Shown here piece by piece: positions 8,467 to 17,796 of a stretch of 64,000 nt of DNA. The stretch lies in assembly GCA_021779835.1 (NCBI GenBank), contig JAJXZX010000019.1:1-64000 (forward strand). The letters are read 5' to 3'. The translations under genes were made by a program, and so were the position numbers. Numbering within the stretch: position 1 is the stretch's first letter; each line of letters starts with the position of its first letter. The notes under the pieces were generated by a model, which was given only the letters and a program-made list of their open reading frames with translations, ran no database searches and had not been told where the DNA came from. This DNA is from Pseudomonadota bacterium (GTDB taxonomy: Bacteria; Pseudomonadota; Alphaproteobacteria; Rhodobacterales; Rhodobacteraceae).

Positions 8467-9027
8467 ATGGAGTCGATTGGGCGTCGGAAGCTGTTAACCG
8501 GGGCGGCAACTGCGGCGGCAGCACTTGCGATGCCGCGCCTTGCGTTGGCCAGCGATGGGCTGGACCGCGCGAATATTTCAAGCTTTCATTCCAAGAACTG
8601 GCAGGACTATTTCACCGACCTTCATAATGGCGTGATCCTGGCCGATACCAAGTCGCGCGCCGTGCACTTCTGGTCTGAGGATGCGTCGATCTACAAGCTG
8701 TATCCCTGCTCGGTGCCGGACAGCCCGGACATGACCCGGCTGGGTATGACGCGCGTGGTGGAAAAGGTGGTTGGACCGACGTGGCGCCCGACGCCGTCGA
8801 TGCTGGCGCGCGATCCGGCGCTGCCGAAGGTGGTTGGTCCGGGCCCGGACAACCCCCTGGGGCCGTTCGCACTTTACCTCAGCTGGCAATATTACCGGGT
8901 TCATGGCACGCAGGACACCCGCAAGATCGGGCGCGCCTCGTCCAGCGGCTGCATAGGGCTGTATAACGAAAACATCACCGAGCTGTTCAAGCTGGCCAAG
9001 GTCGGAACGCAGGTCCGCCTGATCTAA
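8467..9027 (+). CDS. L,D-transpeptidase (YkuD domain), exported
   Basis: Periplasmic peptidoglycan cross-linking or lipoprotein-anchoring enzyme (186 aa). The N-terminus MESIGRRKLLTGAATAAA is a twin-arginine-like signal ending near LALA. The catalytic YkuD core has His146 in RVHGTQD and Cys162 in SSSGCIGLYNEN. The position usually occupied by Arg after GCI is Gly here. GAGG upstream of ATG 8467 supports the start. It is transcribed divergently from the aminotransferase and ends at a shared hairpin with trpS. Confidence 0.9.
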   Translation: MESIGRRKLLTGAATAAAALAMPRLALASDGLDRANISSFHSKNWQDYFTDLHNGVILADTKSRAVHFWSEDASIYKLYPCSVPDSPDMTRLGMTRVVEKVVGPTWRPTPSMLARDPALPKVVGPGPDNPLGPFALYLSWQYYRVHGTQDTRKIGRASSSGCIGLYNENITELFKLAKVGTQVRLI

Positions 9028-9040
9028 CCGCGGACAAGGC

Positions 9041-9069
9041 GTCAGGGCGGCCTGAAGGCGCGCCCTGAC
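9041..9069. terminator. Bidirectional terminator-like hairpin
   Basis: Perfect 9-bp inverted repeat GTCAGGGCG / CGCCCTGAC with an 11-base loop between the convergent L,D-transpeptidase and trpS genes. The T-tract is weak (attcttt on the plus strand). Confidence 0.5.
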
Positions 9070-9075
9070 CATTCT

Positions 9076-10131
9076 TTAGCCCCGGCGAGAGCGGATCATG
9101 CCGACGATGTCGAGCGTCTTGCGCAGAATCGGTTGCGCGATGGCATCGGCGCGGTCGGCACCTTCGCCAAGGATGCGGTCGATCTCGGCGGGGTCTTGCA
9201 TCAGGCGCTGCATCTCGGTGGAAATCGGGCGAAGTTTTTCAACTGCCAGATCGGCGAGAGCCGGTTTGAACACGCCGAACTGCTTGCCCGCGAAATCCGC
9301 GATGACCTGTTCAACGGTTAGGTCGGCAAGAGCGGCGTAGATGTTGACGAGGTTGCGCGCGTCGGGACGGTCGGCCAGCCCTTCGGCGGTATCCGGCAGG
9401 GGTTCGGGGTCGGTCTTGGCCTTGCGGATCTTGGCCGAGATGGCATCGGCATCATCGGTCAGGTTGATGCGGCTTTGATCCGAAGGGTCGGATTTCGACA
9501 TCTTCTTGGTGCCGTCGCGCAAGGACATGACGCGGGTGGCAACGCCTTCGATCACCGGCTCGGTGATCGGGAAGAAATCGACGCCATAGTCATGGTTGAA
9601 CTTTGCCGCGATGTCGCGAGTCAGTTCGACATGCTGTTTCTGATCCTCGCCCACCGGCACTTGCGTGGCGTGATAGAGCAGAATGTCCGCCGCCATCAGC
9701 GCGGGATAGGCGAAAAGGCCAAGCGAGGCCGCTTCGGCGTGCTTGCCTGCCTTGTCCTTCCACTGCGTCATGCGGTTCATCCAGCCCATGCGGGCGATAC
9801 AGTTGAAGATCCACGCCAATTCAGCGTGCGCCGACACCTGGCTTTGGTTGAACAGGATCGAGCGTTTCGGGTCGATGCCAGAGGCGATGAAGCCTGCGGC
9901 CAGTTCCCGGGTCTGTTGGCGCAGCTTGACAGGGTCCAGCAGGGCCGCGGTGATCGCGTGCATATCGACGATGCAATAGATCGTCTCGATCCCCTCGTCC
10001 TGCTTTTGCGCGAAACGTTTCAGCGCGCCGAGGTAGTTGCCAAGCGTCAGCCCGCCCGAGGGCTGGATGCCCGAAAACACGCGGGGGGTGAACTTGGTGC
10101 CGACGTGAGGCGTTTGGACCGCGTCCGTCAT
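9076..10131 (-). CDS. trpS: Tryptophanyl-tRNA synthetase
   Basis: Class I aminoacyl-tRNA synthetase charging tRNA-Trp (351 aa). The HIGH-equivalent is [18 protein letters not shown] near the N-terminus and the KMSKS loop is present as [10 protein letters not shown]. Between them [15 protein letters not shown] matches bacterial TrpS. Length is slightly above the common 330-340 aa. ATG 10131; the gene is divergent from the rhomboid-like gene with a 75-base gap. Confidence 0.97.
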   Translation of the reverse strand: MTDAVQTPHVGTKFTPRVFSGIQPSGGLTLGNYLGALKRFAQKQDEGIETIYCIVDMHAITAALLDPVKLRQQTRELAAGFIASGIDPKRSILFNQSQVSAHAELAWIFNCIARMGWMNRMTQWKDKAGKHAEAASLGLFAYPALMAADILLYHATQVPVGEDQKQHVELTRDIAAKFNHDYGVDFFPITEPVIEGVATRVMSLRDGTKKMSKSDPSDQSRINLTDDADAISAKIRKAKTDPEPLPDTAEGLADRPDARNLVNIYAALADLTVEQVIADFAGKQFGVFKPALADLAVEKLRPISTEMQRLMQDPAEIDRILGEGADRADAIAQPILRKTLDIVGMIRSRRG

Positions 10132-10206
10132 GTGAGACTCCGTCTGGAAATTTCTGAGGCTTCGGCTTATCGCTGGCGCACTAGCCCGTCAACCGGAGGT
10201 CTTTGG

Positions 10207-10893
10207 ATGGATATGGATCACAACGCGTCACCCGTGCATCCGTTGCCGGGGGTGGTGTGGGCGCTGGCCATGCCAACCGCGTTGATCGAGATCGTGTTGA
10301 GCCTTGGGCAATTTGGCCTGATCGGCGGGCCGGATGCAGTTGGCTGGCGGTCAACGGCGATCGAGACCTATGGATTTTCGCAACCCCTGTTTCAGTGGAT
10401 GCTGGAGCATCAGCAAGCCCCGCTGGATTTCCTGATCCGGTTCGTGGGCTACACCTTTATCCATGTCAGCGCGATGCACGCGGTGTTTGTCGTGGTGTTT
10501 ATCCTCGCCTTGGGCAAATATGTGTCAGACGTGTTCCGGCCTTGGGCGGTTCTGGTGCTGTTCTTCGCCTCTGGCATCATGGGGGCGGTGGTCTATGGCC
10601 TGTTGTCATTCAGCCAGATTTACCTGCTGGGTGGCTATCCGGCTGTCTATGGCCTTATCGGTGGGTTTTCGTTCATCCTGTGGACCCGGCTGGGCGCGAA
10701 GGGCGAAAGCCGGCTGGGGGCGTTCAGCCTGATCGGCTTTCTGCTGGGCTTTCAGTTGGTTATGGGGATGGCGTTTGGCGGCAGCCGGGAATGGGTTGCC
10801 GACCTTGGCGGCTTCGTCACCGGGTTCCTGTTGTCGTTCGTCGTTTGCCCCGGCGGGATGGGGCGTGCGCTGGCGATGATCCGTCAGCGCTGA
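10207..10893 (+). CDS. Rhomboid-family membrane protein lacking the catalytic dyad
   Basis: Polytopic inner-membrane protein (228 aa) with rhomboid topology and the segments FIHVSAMHAVF (TM2 region) and AVYGLIGGF. The GxSG motif that carries the serine nucleophile is changed to GGYP (Tyr144 in the Ser position), and the His of the last helix is Asp199 in VADLGGFVTGF. It should therefore be a pseudoprotease or have another membrane role. Start ATG 10207 has GGAGG seven bases upstream. It overlaps the end of murJ on the other strand by ten bases. Confidence 0.85.
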   Translation: MDMDHNASPVHPLPGVVWALAMPTALIEIVLSLGQFGLIGGPDAVGWRSTAIETYGFSQPLFQWMLEHQQAPLDFLIRFVGYTFIHVSAMHAVFVVVFILALGKYVSDVFRPWAVLVLFFASGIMGAVVYGLLSFSQIYLLGGYPAVYGLIGGFSFILWTRLGAKGESRLGAFSLIGFLLGFQLVMGMAFGGSREWVADLGGFVTGFLLSFVVCPGGMGRALAMIRQR

Positions 10894-10895
10894 CG
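10882..10895. repeat. 14-bp palindrome carrying both convergent stop codons
   Basis: Perfect palindrome CGTCAGCGCTGACG. The TGA of the rhomboid-like gene lies in one arm and the TGA of murJ in the other, so the same sequence ends both reading frames. It may also act as a weak transcript-end hairpin. Confidence 0.6.
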
Positions 10896-12428
10896 CCCAA
10901 GCGACGAGCGCACATCGCCCATCCGGATCGCGCCGGTGACGACTGCGGCAATGGCATAGGCCAGCATCCCGCCCGTGACGAGGCCCGCAAGCGCAAGGTA
11001 GCGCCAGCCGGGCATCAGCAACTGATCGGCAAGCAGGACGCGCAGACCATAGAGGGCGACGCCCATCAAGACCGACGCCAAGGCCAGACGCGGCACGCGG
11101 TGCAGCAGGCGGTCGTCGAAGGTGGCCGCCTCGCCCATGTGGTGTTTGCCCCACCAAAGCTGCGCCACCATTGACCAGCCGGCAAGCGTGGTGCCAAGCG
11201 CCGCAGCGATAAAGCCGATGAAGGGAGCGAGCAGGATCGCGGCCCCGGCGTTGACGATCATCGAGTGCCAGGCAAAGCGGAACGGGGTTTTGGTATCCTC
11301 ACGCGCGAAGTAAAGCGGTTGCAGCACCTTTTGCAGCACGAAGGCAGGCAGGCCCGCACCATAGACCGCCAGTACCGCGGCGGTGTTGGTGACGTCGGTC
11401 GCGGAAAACGCGCCGCGTTTGAACAGAACCGAGATCAGCGGCACCGGGATCACCATCAGCGCAACGGCGGCGGGCATGGTCAGCATCAGGCTGAACTCTG
11501 TCGCGCGGTTATAGGCATAGCGGCCACCCACCACGTCATTGGCCTTCAGGCGACGCGAGATGTCGGGCAGCAGCACCACGCCGATGGCAATGCCGACGAC
11601 GCCAAGGGGAAGCTGATACAGTCGGTCCGCGTAGTTGAGCCACGCGATGGCGCCGTCAAAGAAGCTGCCGACTTGGCGCCCGACCAGCAAGTTAAGCTGC
11701 ACCACGCCGCCCGCCATTACGGCAGGCCCCGCGATAGTCAGCAGGCGTTTAAGGTCGGGCGTCATGCGCGGCCAGCGCAGCTTGATCGGCATGCCCATGC
11801 GCACGCAGGCGAGCCAGACCAGACCCATTTGCGCGAAGCCGGTGATGGGCGTGGTCCAGCTTAGCGTCAGGCCCATGTTCCAATGGTAATGCCGTGCCAG
11901 CAGCATCGCCGCGATGAAGAAGATGTTGAGCAGCACGGGTGCGCCAGCAGCGGCGATGAAACGGCCCCCGGCGTTCAACACGCCAGAAAAAAGCGCCGCG
12001 CCCGCCATGAACAGGATGTAGGGGAACGTGATGCGCCCGAACTGCACGGCAAGGCCAAAGCGTTCGTCACCGGCAAAGCCCGAGGCCATGGCGTAGACCA
12101 GAACCGGCATCGCGATGATCGAGATCACCGAGACCAACAGCACCGTCGCACCAAGGCCGGCGAGTGCGTCTTCGGCAAAGCCTAGGGGGTCTTCGTTTGC
12201 CTCCAGCTTTTTGGAAAACATCGGCACGAAGGCGGTGTTGAACGCGCCTTCCGCAAAGAACCGGCGGAAAGTGTTGGGCAGCGAGAAGGCGACCAGAAAC
12301 GCCTCTGCCACCGGGCCGGAACCGAGGTAGGACGCGATCAGCACATCGCGGATGAAGCCAACGGCGCGGCTCGCCAGAGTCCATGCGCCGACGGTCAGGA
12401 ACCCGCGCACCAATCGGATCGGTTTCAT
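10884..12428 (-). CDS. murJ: Lipid II flippase MurJ (MviN)
   Basis: Inner-membrane flippase of the MOP superfamily (514 aa) that exports lipid II for peptidoglycan synthesis. The N-terminus RGFLTVGAWTLASRAVGFIRD and the loop EAFLVAFSLPNTFRRFFAEGAF are diagnostic, and about 14 hydrophobic segments follow. ATG 12428 overlaps the glnD stop as ATGA, so it is coupled to glnD, a frequent alphaproteobacterial arrangement. The C-terminal end overlaps the rhomboid-like gene. Confidence 0.96.
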   Translation of the reverse strand: MKPIRLVRGFLTVGAWTLASRAVGFIRDVLIASYLGSGPVAEAFLVAFSLPNTFRRFFAEGAFNTAFVPMFSKKLEANEDPLGFAEDALAGLGATVLLVSVISIIAMPVLVYAMASGFAGDERFGLAVQFGRITFPYILFMAGAALFSGVLNAGGRFIAAAGAPVLLNIFFIAAMLLARHYHWNMGLTLSWTTPITGFAQMGLVWLACVRMGMPIKLRWPRMTPDLKRLLTIAGPAVMAGGVVQLNLLVGRQVGSFFDGAIAWLNYADRLYQLPLGVVGIAIGVVLLPDISRRLKANDVVGGRYAYNRATEFSLMLTMPAAVALMVIPVPLISVLFKRGAFSATDVTNTAAVLAVYGAGLPAFVLQKVLQPLYFAREDTKTPFRFAWHSMIVNAGAAILLAPFIGFIAAALGTTLAGWSMVAQLWWGKHHMGEAATFDDRLLHRVPRLALASVLMGVALYGLRVLLADQLLMPGWRYLALAGLVTGGMLAYAIAAVVTGAIRMGDVRSSLGRQR

Positions 12429-15178
12429 AAGGATTGCGCCCTTTCGGCCCCTTCGGCGATCGCTTGCCGCAGCTTCTTTTCCAGCGCGTCTTGCTTCGAT
12501 TTGGTGTGCAGTTTCAAGCCGAACATGTCTTTGACATAGAAGGTGTCAACCACCTGCGCCCCGAATGTCGCGATGACGGCGCTGGCAATGTAGATGTTGT
12601 TGGCCGCCAGCGTGCGCGTCAGATCGTAAAGCAGGGCAGGGCGGTCGCGCGTGTCGACTTCGATGATCGTGTAGATCTCTGACCCCTCGTTGTCGAAGGT
12701 GATCGAGGTCGGAAAGCGGAACTCCCGCTCGCGTTTCTTGATCTTGTCGCGGTCTTTCAGCGCATCACGCGCCACCACCTCGCCCTTCAGCGTCTTGTCG
12801 ATCATCTGCTTGAGACGCGGCAGGCGGGCGGAGTCGTAGGGGTGTCCCTCGGCGTCCTGCACCCAGAATACGGCGGTGGCATAGCCATCCTTGGAGGTAT
12901 AGGTGCGCGCATCCACCACGTTCGCGCCCACCAGCGCCAACGCGCCCGCGAGACGCGAGAAGATGCCGGGATGGTCGGCGAGCGCAAAACAGGCGCGGGT
13001 CGCGTCGCGGTCGGTGTCTGGTTTCAGGTTGATGCGAATCTCATCCGCGCCAAGGCCGCGCAGAAGTTCGGCGAAAACGACATGGGTGTCCGTCGAAAGC
13101 CCCTGCCAATACGGGCCATAGTGCCGCGCGGTTTCCACCCGCACATCGCCCTTGTCCCACGCCTCCAACGCCTCGCGGAGCTGGCGCTTGGCCTCAGTCT
13201 CGCGCCGCTCGCGGTTGAGGTCTTCCAGCCCGGTTTCCAGGGCGGTCGCGGTGTCGCGGTAAAGCTGGCGCAGCAGCATGGCCTTCCAGTTGTTCCAGGT
13301 ATTCGGCCCGACGCCGCGAATGTCGCAGACCGTCAGCACCGTCAGCAGGTCGAGCCGCTTTTTCGTCTTCACCAGCTTGGCAAAGTCACGCACGGTGCGC
13401 GGGTCCGATATGTCGCGTTTCTGCGCCATATCGGACATCAGAAGGTGGTAGCGGATCAGCCATTCGACCGTCTCGCTTTCCTCTTCGTTCAGCCCCAGAC
13501 GCGGCGCCAGTTTGCGCGCGATCTGCGCGCCCAGAACCGAGTGATCCTCGGGCCGTCCCTTGCCGATGTCGTGCAACAGAAGGGCGACGTAAATCACCCG
13601 CCGGTTCACGCCCTCTTTGAGGACGCGGCTGGCGATCGGCAGTTCCTCGACCAACTCGCCCCGCTCGATCTGCGCGAGGGTAGAGATGGTCTGGATGATA
13701 TGCTCGTCCACCGTATAGCTGTGGTAGACGTTGAACTGCATCATCGCGACGATGCGGCCAAATTCCGGGATGAACGCGCCCAGCACGCCCAACTCATTCA
13801 TGCGGCGCAGCGAGCGTTCCGGGTTGCCGTGTTTCAGCATCAGGTCAAGGAAGATGCGGTTCGCCTCGCGGTCGTCCTGCATCCCCTCGTCGATCATGTC
13901 GAGATGCGAAGCGACCAGCCGCATCGCGTCGGGGTGCAACAGGTAGCCGGCGCGCAAGCCTTCCTCGAAGATGCGCAGAAGGTTGAGTTTGTCGGCAAGG
14001 AATTTTTTGGGGTCGGCAACCGTCAGCCGGTTCTGCACCACCACCATGCCATCATGCAGCTTTTTCTTGCGACGCAAGAGGCCGATCAGCATCGGCTCGA
14101 TCTTGACGTGCTGCGCTTCCAGTTTGGTCAGGAAGATGCGGGTCAGTTCACCCACAGTGGTAGCGTGGCGAAAGTAATCCTGCATGAAGATTTCAACGCC
14201 ACGACGCCCGCCGCCATCGACATAGCCCATGCGTGCCGCGACCTCGACCTGCAAATCGAAGGTCAGCTGATCCATGGCGCGACCGGTGATGTAATGCAGG
14301 TGGCATCGCGCGGCCCAAAGGAAGGTTTCCGCCTGACGGAAACCTGCATATTCCTCGGCGGTGAACACGCCAAGCTCGACAAGCTGTTCGGCCCGTTCGA
14401 CCCGGTGCAGATATTTCGCGATCCAATAGAGCGTTTGCAGGTCGCGCAAGCCGCCCTTCGCCTCTTTCACATTCGGTTCCAGCACATAGCGCTGGCCGCC
14501 TTGGCGTTTGTGACGCTCGGCGCGCTCGGCAAGTTTCGCCTCGATGAATTCCGGGCCGGTCGCGCGGAACAGCTCTGTCCACAGCTTTTCTTTCAGCTCG
14601 ACGGCAAGGCTGGCGTCGCCCGCCAGGAAGCGGTGTTCCAGCAAGGCGGTGCGGATCGTGATATCCTCGCGGCCAAGTCGGATGCAGTCCTTGACGGTGC
14701 GCGTCGCGTGGCCGACCTTCAGCTTCAGATCCCACAGCATGTAAAGCATCGACTCCACGACGCTTTCTGTCCATGCCGTGGTCTTCCACGGGATCAGGAA
14801 CAGCAGGTCAATGTCGGACGACGGCGCCATCTCGGCGCGGCCATAGCCGCCCACTGCCACCAGCGCGATACGCTCTCCTTCGGTCGGATTTGGCAAGGGA
14901 TGCAGAAGGCGGGTCGCCACGTCGAGCGTCGCCGTAATCAGGCCGTCGGTCAGAAACGCCTGCGACAGCACCAACTCGCGCGAGGCGAGCGGATGGGCGG
15001 TGAACGCGGCCTCCAGCACGGCGCTGCCACGACGGCGCGCGTCGTTCAGCACTTGCACGGCTGCAGCGCGACCGGCCTTGCCGTCGCCCGCGCCGATCAG
15101 ACTTGCATCGATGGCGCGTCGCACTTGATCGGCGTCAAATATATCAGACGCCGGGCAGATCAATCCGCTCGGCGTCAT
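12425..15178 (-). CDS. glnD: Bifunctional PII uridylyltransferase/uridylyl-removing enzyme
   Basis: Nitrogen sensor that uridylylates and deuridylylates PII (917 aa from ATG 15178). Visible domains: nucleotidyltransferase motif GGYGRAEMAPSSDIDLLFL, HD hydrolase motif LLLHDIGKGRPEDHS, and two C-terminal ACT domains starting near DHPGIFSRLAGAL and DTRDRPALLYDLTRTL. A longer version from TTG 15244 would overlap the preceding lipoprotein gene by 41 bases; I prefer the ATG, although neither has a strong ribosome-binding site. Coupled to murJ downstream. Confidence 0.95.
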   Translation of the reverse strand: MTPSGLICPASDIFDADQVRRAIDASLIGAGDGKAGRAAAVQVLNDARRRGSAVLEAAFTAHPLASRELVLSQAFLTDGLITATLDVATRLLHPLPNPTEGERIALVAVGGYGRAEMAPSSDIDLLFLIPWKTTAWTESVVESMLYMLWDLKLKVGHATRTVKDCIRLGREDITIRTALLEHRFLAGDASLAVELKEKLWTELFRATGPEFIEAKLAERAERHKRQGGQRYVLEPNVKEAKGGLRDLQTLYWIAKYLHRVERAEQLVELGVFTAEEYAGFRQAETFLWAARCHLHYITGRAMDQLTFDLQVEVAARMGYVDGGGRRGVEIFMQDYFRHATTVGELTRIFLTKLEAQHVKIEPMLIGLLRRKKKLHDGMVVVQNRLTVADPKKFLADKLNLLRIFEEGLRAGYLLHPDAMRLVASHLDMIDEGMQDDREANRIFLDLMLKHGNPERSLRRMNELGVLGAFIPEFGRIVAMMQFNVYHSYTVDEHIIQTISTLAQIERGELVEELPIASRVLKEGVNRRVIYVALLLHDIGKGRPEDHSVLGAQIARKLAPRLGLNEEESETVEWLIRYHLLMSDMAQKRDISDPRTVRDFAKLVKTKKRLDLLTVLTVCDIRGVGPNTWNNWKAMLLRQLYRDTATALETGLEDLNRERRETEAKRQLREALEAWDKGDVRVETARHYGPYWQGLSTDTHVVFAELLRGLGADEIRINLKPDTDRDATRACFALADHPGIFSRLAGALALVGANVVDARTYTSKDGYATAVFWVQDAEGHPYDSARLPRLKQMIDKTLKGEVVARDALKDRDKIKKREREFRFPTSITFDNEGSEIYTIIEVDTRDRPALLYDLTRTLAANNIYIASAVIATFGAQVVDTFYVKDMFGLKLHTKSKQDALEKKLRQAIAEGAERAQSL

Positions 15179-15203
15179 GGTGAGGTCAGGGCGGTGGGTC
15201 GTC

Positions 15204-16376
15204 TCAATAACCGACGCCGCTGAAGCTTCGTGGGGCAGGGTCAATAATAGTTACCTGTTTGTTGGTGATCTGCGCGATCGCGAGACCCCGCTGATTGGTG
15301 CCGTCAGGCAGCAGCCGGAAGATGCCGTTAACCCCGACAAAACCCGCGCCCTGCGTCAACGCGCCGGCGCTTAGCGCATCGGCGTGGCCCGATTTCACCA
15401 ACGCCCCGATCGCCGCGATACCGTCATAGGCCAGTCCCGCAATCGGTAGCGGTTGGCTGCCGTAGGCGGCGGAATAGCGCGTCGCGAACTGCTGGGCGAG
15501 AGCCGGGTCGGGCATGGCAAACCAGCCATGCTGCACACCGGGAAGCGCCAAGGTGGTCGGCGGAATGTCCCAACGGGTCAGGCCGATATATTGCGTGACC
15601 GAAGGGTCGACGCCATTCTCGCTCATCAATTGCGTGACCAAAGGCAGGGCACCGGCACTGTCGGAGGTGTAGAAAATCGCATCCGCGCCGGAACTGCGCA
15701 CTGTCTGGGCGATGCCCGGAACTGCAGCCACGACACCGTTTTGCGAGAATTCATAGCTTCCGTCGCCTGCCAAAGTGCTGCCCGCTGCTGCGATGGCCGC
15801 CGAGATTGCCTTGAAGCCAGCCTCGCCCGCTGCGGTTTGCTCATGCACCACGACGATCTTGGTCTTACCCTGCGAGGCGGCATAGCTGACCAGACGCGCG
15901 GCGGTGTTGCGGAACGTCTGGCCAAGCACAAAGACGTTGCGCCCCGCAATATCGACATTGTTCGAGAAGCTCAGCACGTTAATACCGCGCGAGGCAACCG
16001 CCAGACCAGCCGCGTTAGCGGCCTGTGCATAGACCGGCCCAAGAATAATCTTTGCACCATCATCGGCCGCCTTCGTGGCTGCCGCGGCTGCCGAGGCTGG
16101 AGCGGCGTCGGTCGGATAGACCCGCAGGTCGATCTTGACGCCGTTCAGGTCGTTGACCGCCAGACGCGCCGCATTCTCGATGCTTTGCGCCATAAGCGCG
16201 TCGCCCGCGTCCCCCGATCCAGACGGGACCAGCAGCGCGACCTGCTCGGCCGCGCCAGTGTTCACGGCAGGCGCCTTACTGACCGGGCCACCGTCGCAGG
16301 CGGACAGGGTCAGGGCTGAAAGAAGAACGCTTAGGCGACCCAATGACTTGCGGGCGGCACTCAAAACGGCAAACAT
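15204..16376 (-). CDS. Penicillin-binding protein activator-like lipoprotein
   Basis: Periplasmic binding protein-fold lipoprotein (390 aa). A lipobox LSAC places the lipidated Cys at residue 27. The body resembles leucine-binding-type proteins (VALLVPSGSGDAGDALMAQS, KIILGPVYAQAAN), the fold used by LpoA/YraM proteins that activate peptidoglycan synthases. The divergent neighbour rsmI and then yraN reproduce the conserved yraL-yraM-yraN context, which supports a PBP-activator role over an ABC transport role. ATG 16376. Confidence 0.82.
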   Translation of the reverse strand: MFAVLSAARKSLGRLSVLLSALTLSACDGGPVSKAPAVNTGAAEQVALLVPSGSGDAGDALMAQSIENAARLAVNDLNGVKIDLRVYPTDAAPASAAAAATKAADDGAKIILGPVYAQAANAAGLAVASRGINVLSFSNNVDIAGRNVFVLGQTFRNTAARLVSYAASQGKTKIVVVHEQTAAGEAGFKAISAAIAAAGSTLAGDGSYEFSQNGVVAAVPGIAQTVRSSGADAIFYTSDSAGALPLVTQLMSENGVDPSVTQYIGLTRWDIPPTTLALPGVQHGWFAMPDPALAQQFATRYSAAYGSQPLPIAGLAYDGIAAIGALVKSGHADALSAGALTQGAGFVGVNGIFRLLPDGTNQRGLAIAQITNKQVTIIDPAPRSFSGVGY

Positions 16377-16469
16377 ATGGAATTCCTCGCTCTCATGCGC
16401 TTGGACACAACGGCGCGAGACTATGCGTTTCAGGGATCGAAGTAAACTTTCGATAAGGGGAAATCGGTG

Positions 16470-17342
16470 ATGAACACGTCTGCTCGGCCACTCTCCGCAG
16501 GCCTTTATTTCGTCGCGACCCCGATCGGTGCCGCGCGCGACATTACATTGCGGGCGCTCGACATTCTGGGCACGGCGGATGTTTTGGCGGCGGAAGATAC
16601 CCGCACCCTACGCCATTTGATGGAAATCCATGGTGTGGCCTTAGGGGATCGCCCGTTGATTGCCTATCACGACCACAATGGCGAGGCGGTGCGCCCGCGC
16701 CTGTTGCGGGCATTGGCCGAGGGTAAATCGGTGGCCTATGCGTCAGAGGCGGGCACGCCTCTGGTGGCCGACCCCGGCTATCAGCTGGGCCGCGCGGCAA
16801 TCGGGGCGGGGCATCTGGTGATCGCGGCGCCGGGGCCATCGGCTGTGCTGGCGGCATTGACCGTATCAGGCCTGCCCAGTGACCGGTTCTTTTTCGCCGG
16901 TTTCCCCCCCGCAAGCGCCGGCGCGCGGGCGCGGTTCCTCGCCGAGATCGCGACGGTGCCTGCCACGGTGGTTTTATACGAATCGCCCAAGCGCGTTAGC
17001 CGACTGTTAGCTGAATTGTGCGAAAGCTTTGGCGGCGAACGACAGGCGGCAGTGTGTCGGGAACTGACGAAACGATTCGAAGAGGTGTCACGCGCTTCGC
17101 TAGGCGAACTGGCGCGGGATTTTGCAGACAAGGCGGTGAAAGGTGAAATCGTCGTGCTAATCGACCGGCCTTCGCCGCGTGTGGCGGGGGCCGCCGACGT
17201 AGAGGGGGCCTTGCGAGAGGCGTTGACGCAGCATTCGCTGAAAGATGCCGTGGCGGCAGTGAGCGAGGCGTTGGATATGCCGCGGCGGGATGTGTATCAG
17301 GCGGCACTTAAACTCGGGGCATCAGCAAGGAAGGACGATTGA
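16470..17342 (+). CDS. rsmI: 16S rRNA (cytidine1402-2'-O)-methyltransferase
   Basis: SAM-dependent ribosomal RNA methyltransferase of the tetrapyrrole methylase fold (290 aa). Motifs LYFVATPIGAARDITLRAL, AAEDTRTLRHLM, YHDHNGE and ASEAGTPLVADPGYQL are those of RsmI/YraL. ATG 16470 is preferred over the GTG one codon earlier; GGGG lies about nine bases upstream. Followed after one base by yraN. Confidence 0.96.
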   Translation: MNTSARPLSAGLYFVATPIGAARDITLRALDILGTADVLAAEDTRTLRHLMEIHGVALGDRPLIAYHDHNGEAVRPRLLRALAEGKSVAYASEAGTPLVADPGYQLGRAAIGAGHLVIAAPGPSAVLAALTVSGLPSDRFFFAGFPPASAGARARFLAEIATVPATVVLYESPKRVSRLLAELCESFGGERQAAVCRELTKRFEEVSRASLGELARDFADKAVKGEIVVLIDRPSPRVAGAADVEGALREALTQHSLKDAVAAVSEALDMPRRDVYQAALKLGASARKDD

Positions 17343-17343
17343 T

Positions 17344-17730
17344 ATGGTGGCGGCGACCACGCAATCTTCCGCGACGCTGCGCGGAGCTGTCGCGTATCAC
17401 GCCGGATTGGCGGCTGAGGATGCGGTGCAGCGCGACTATGAACGGCGTGGGCAATTGATTGCGGCGCGTCGCTGGCGCGGTTCTGGGGGCGAGATTGATC
17501 TGGTGGCGCGGGACGGTGCTGTGGTGATTTTCATCGAGGTCAAGAAAAGCGGCAGCTTCGCACAGGCGGCAGAGCGCGTCTCACAGAGGCAAATGGATCG
17601 GATCTATGCCTGTGCCTCCGAGTTCTTGGCGGGCGAACCAAGGGGGCAGGATACCGAAGTGCGCTTTGATGTGGCGTTGGTGGATGCAGCGGGCCAGATC
17701 CGCATTCTGGAGAACGCATTCGGCTGTTGA
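17344..17730 (+). CDS. YraN family (UPF0102) endonuclease-fold protein
   Basis: Small protein (128 aa) of the YraN family with a restriction-endonuclease-like fold. The motif GGEIDLVARDGAVVIFIEVK contains the acidic/Lys residues expected of that fold, and AEDAVQRDYERRGQLIAARRW is the usual N-terminal part. ATG 17344 is chosen because it lies one base after rsmI; an earlier start would overlap it. Biological function of the family is poorly defined. Confidence 0.9.
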   Translation: MVAATTQSSATLRGAVAYHAGLAAEDAVQRDYERRGQLIAARRWRGSGGEIDLVARDGAVVIFIEVKKSGSFAQAAERVSQRQMDRIYACASEFLAGEPRGQDTEVRFDVALVDAAGQIRILENAFGC

Positions 17731-17796
17731 TGCCTGCGGGCGATTGCATCCCTTCCGGGTCTGCGCCATCAAGAGGCCAACAGTCAGGGGGCGCAT

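Noticed and set aside
9475-10206. Extension of the rhomboid-like frame back over trpS
   Set aside because: It reads antisense to trpS; ATG 10207 has GGAGG at the right distance.
12842-15223. 793-codon plus-strand open frame opposite glnD
   Set aside because: The minus strand encodes GlnD with nucleotidyltransferase, HD and ACT motifs; the antisense frame has no recognisable features.
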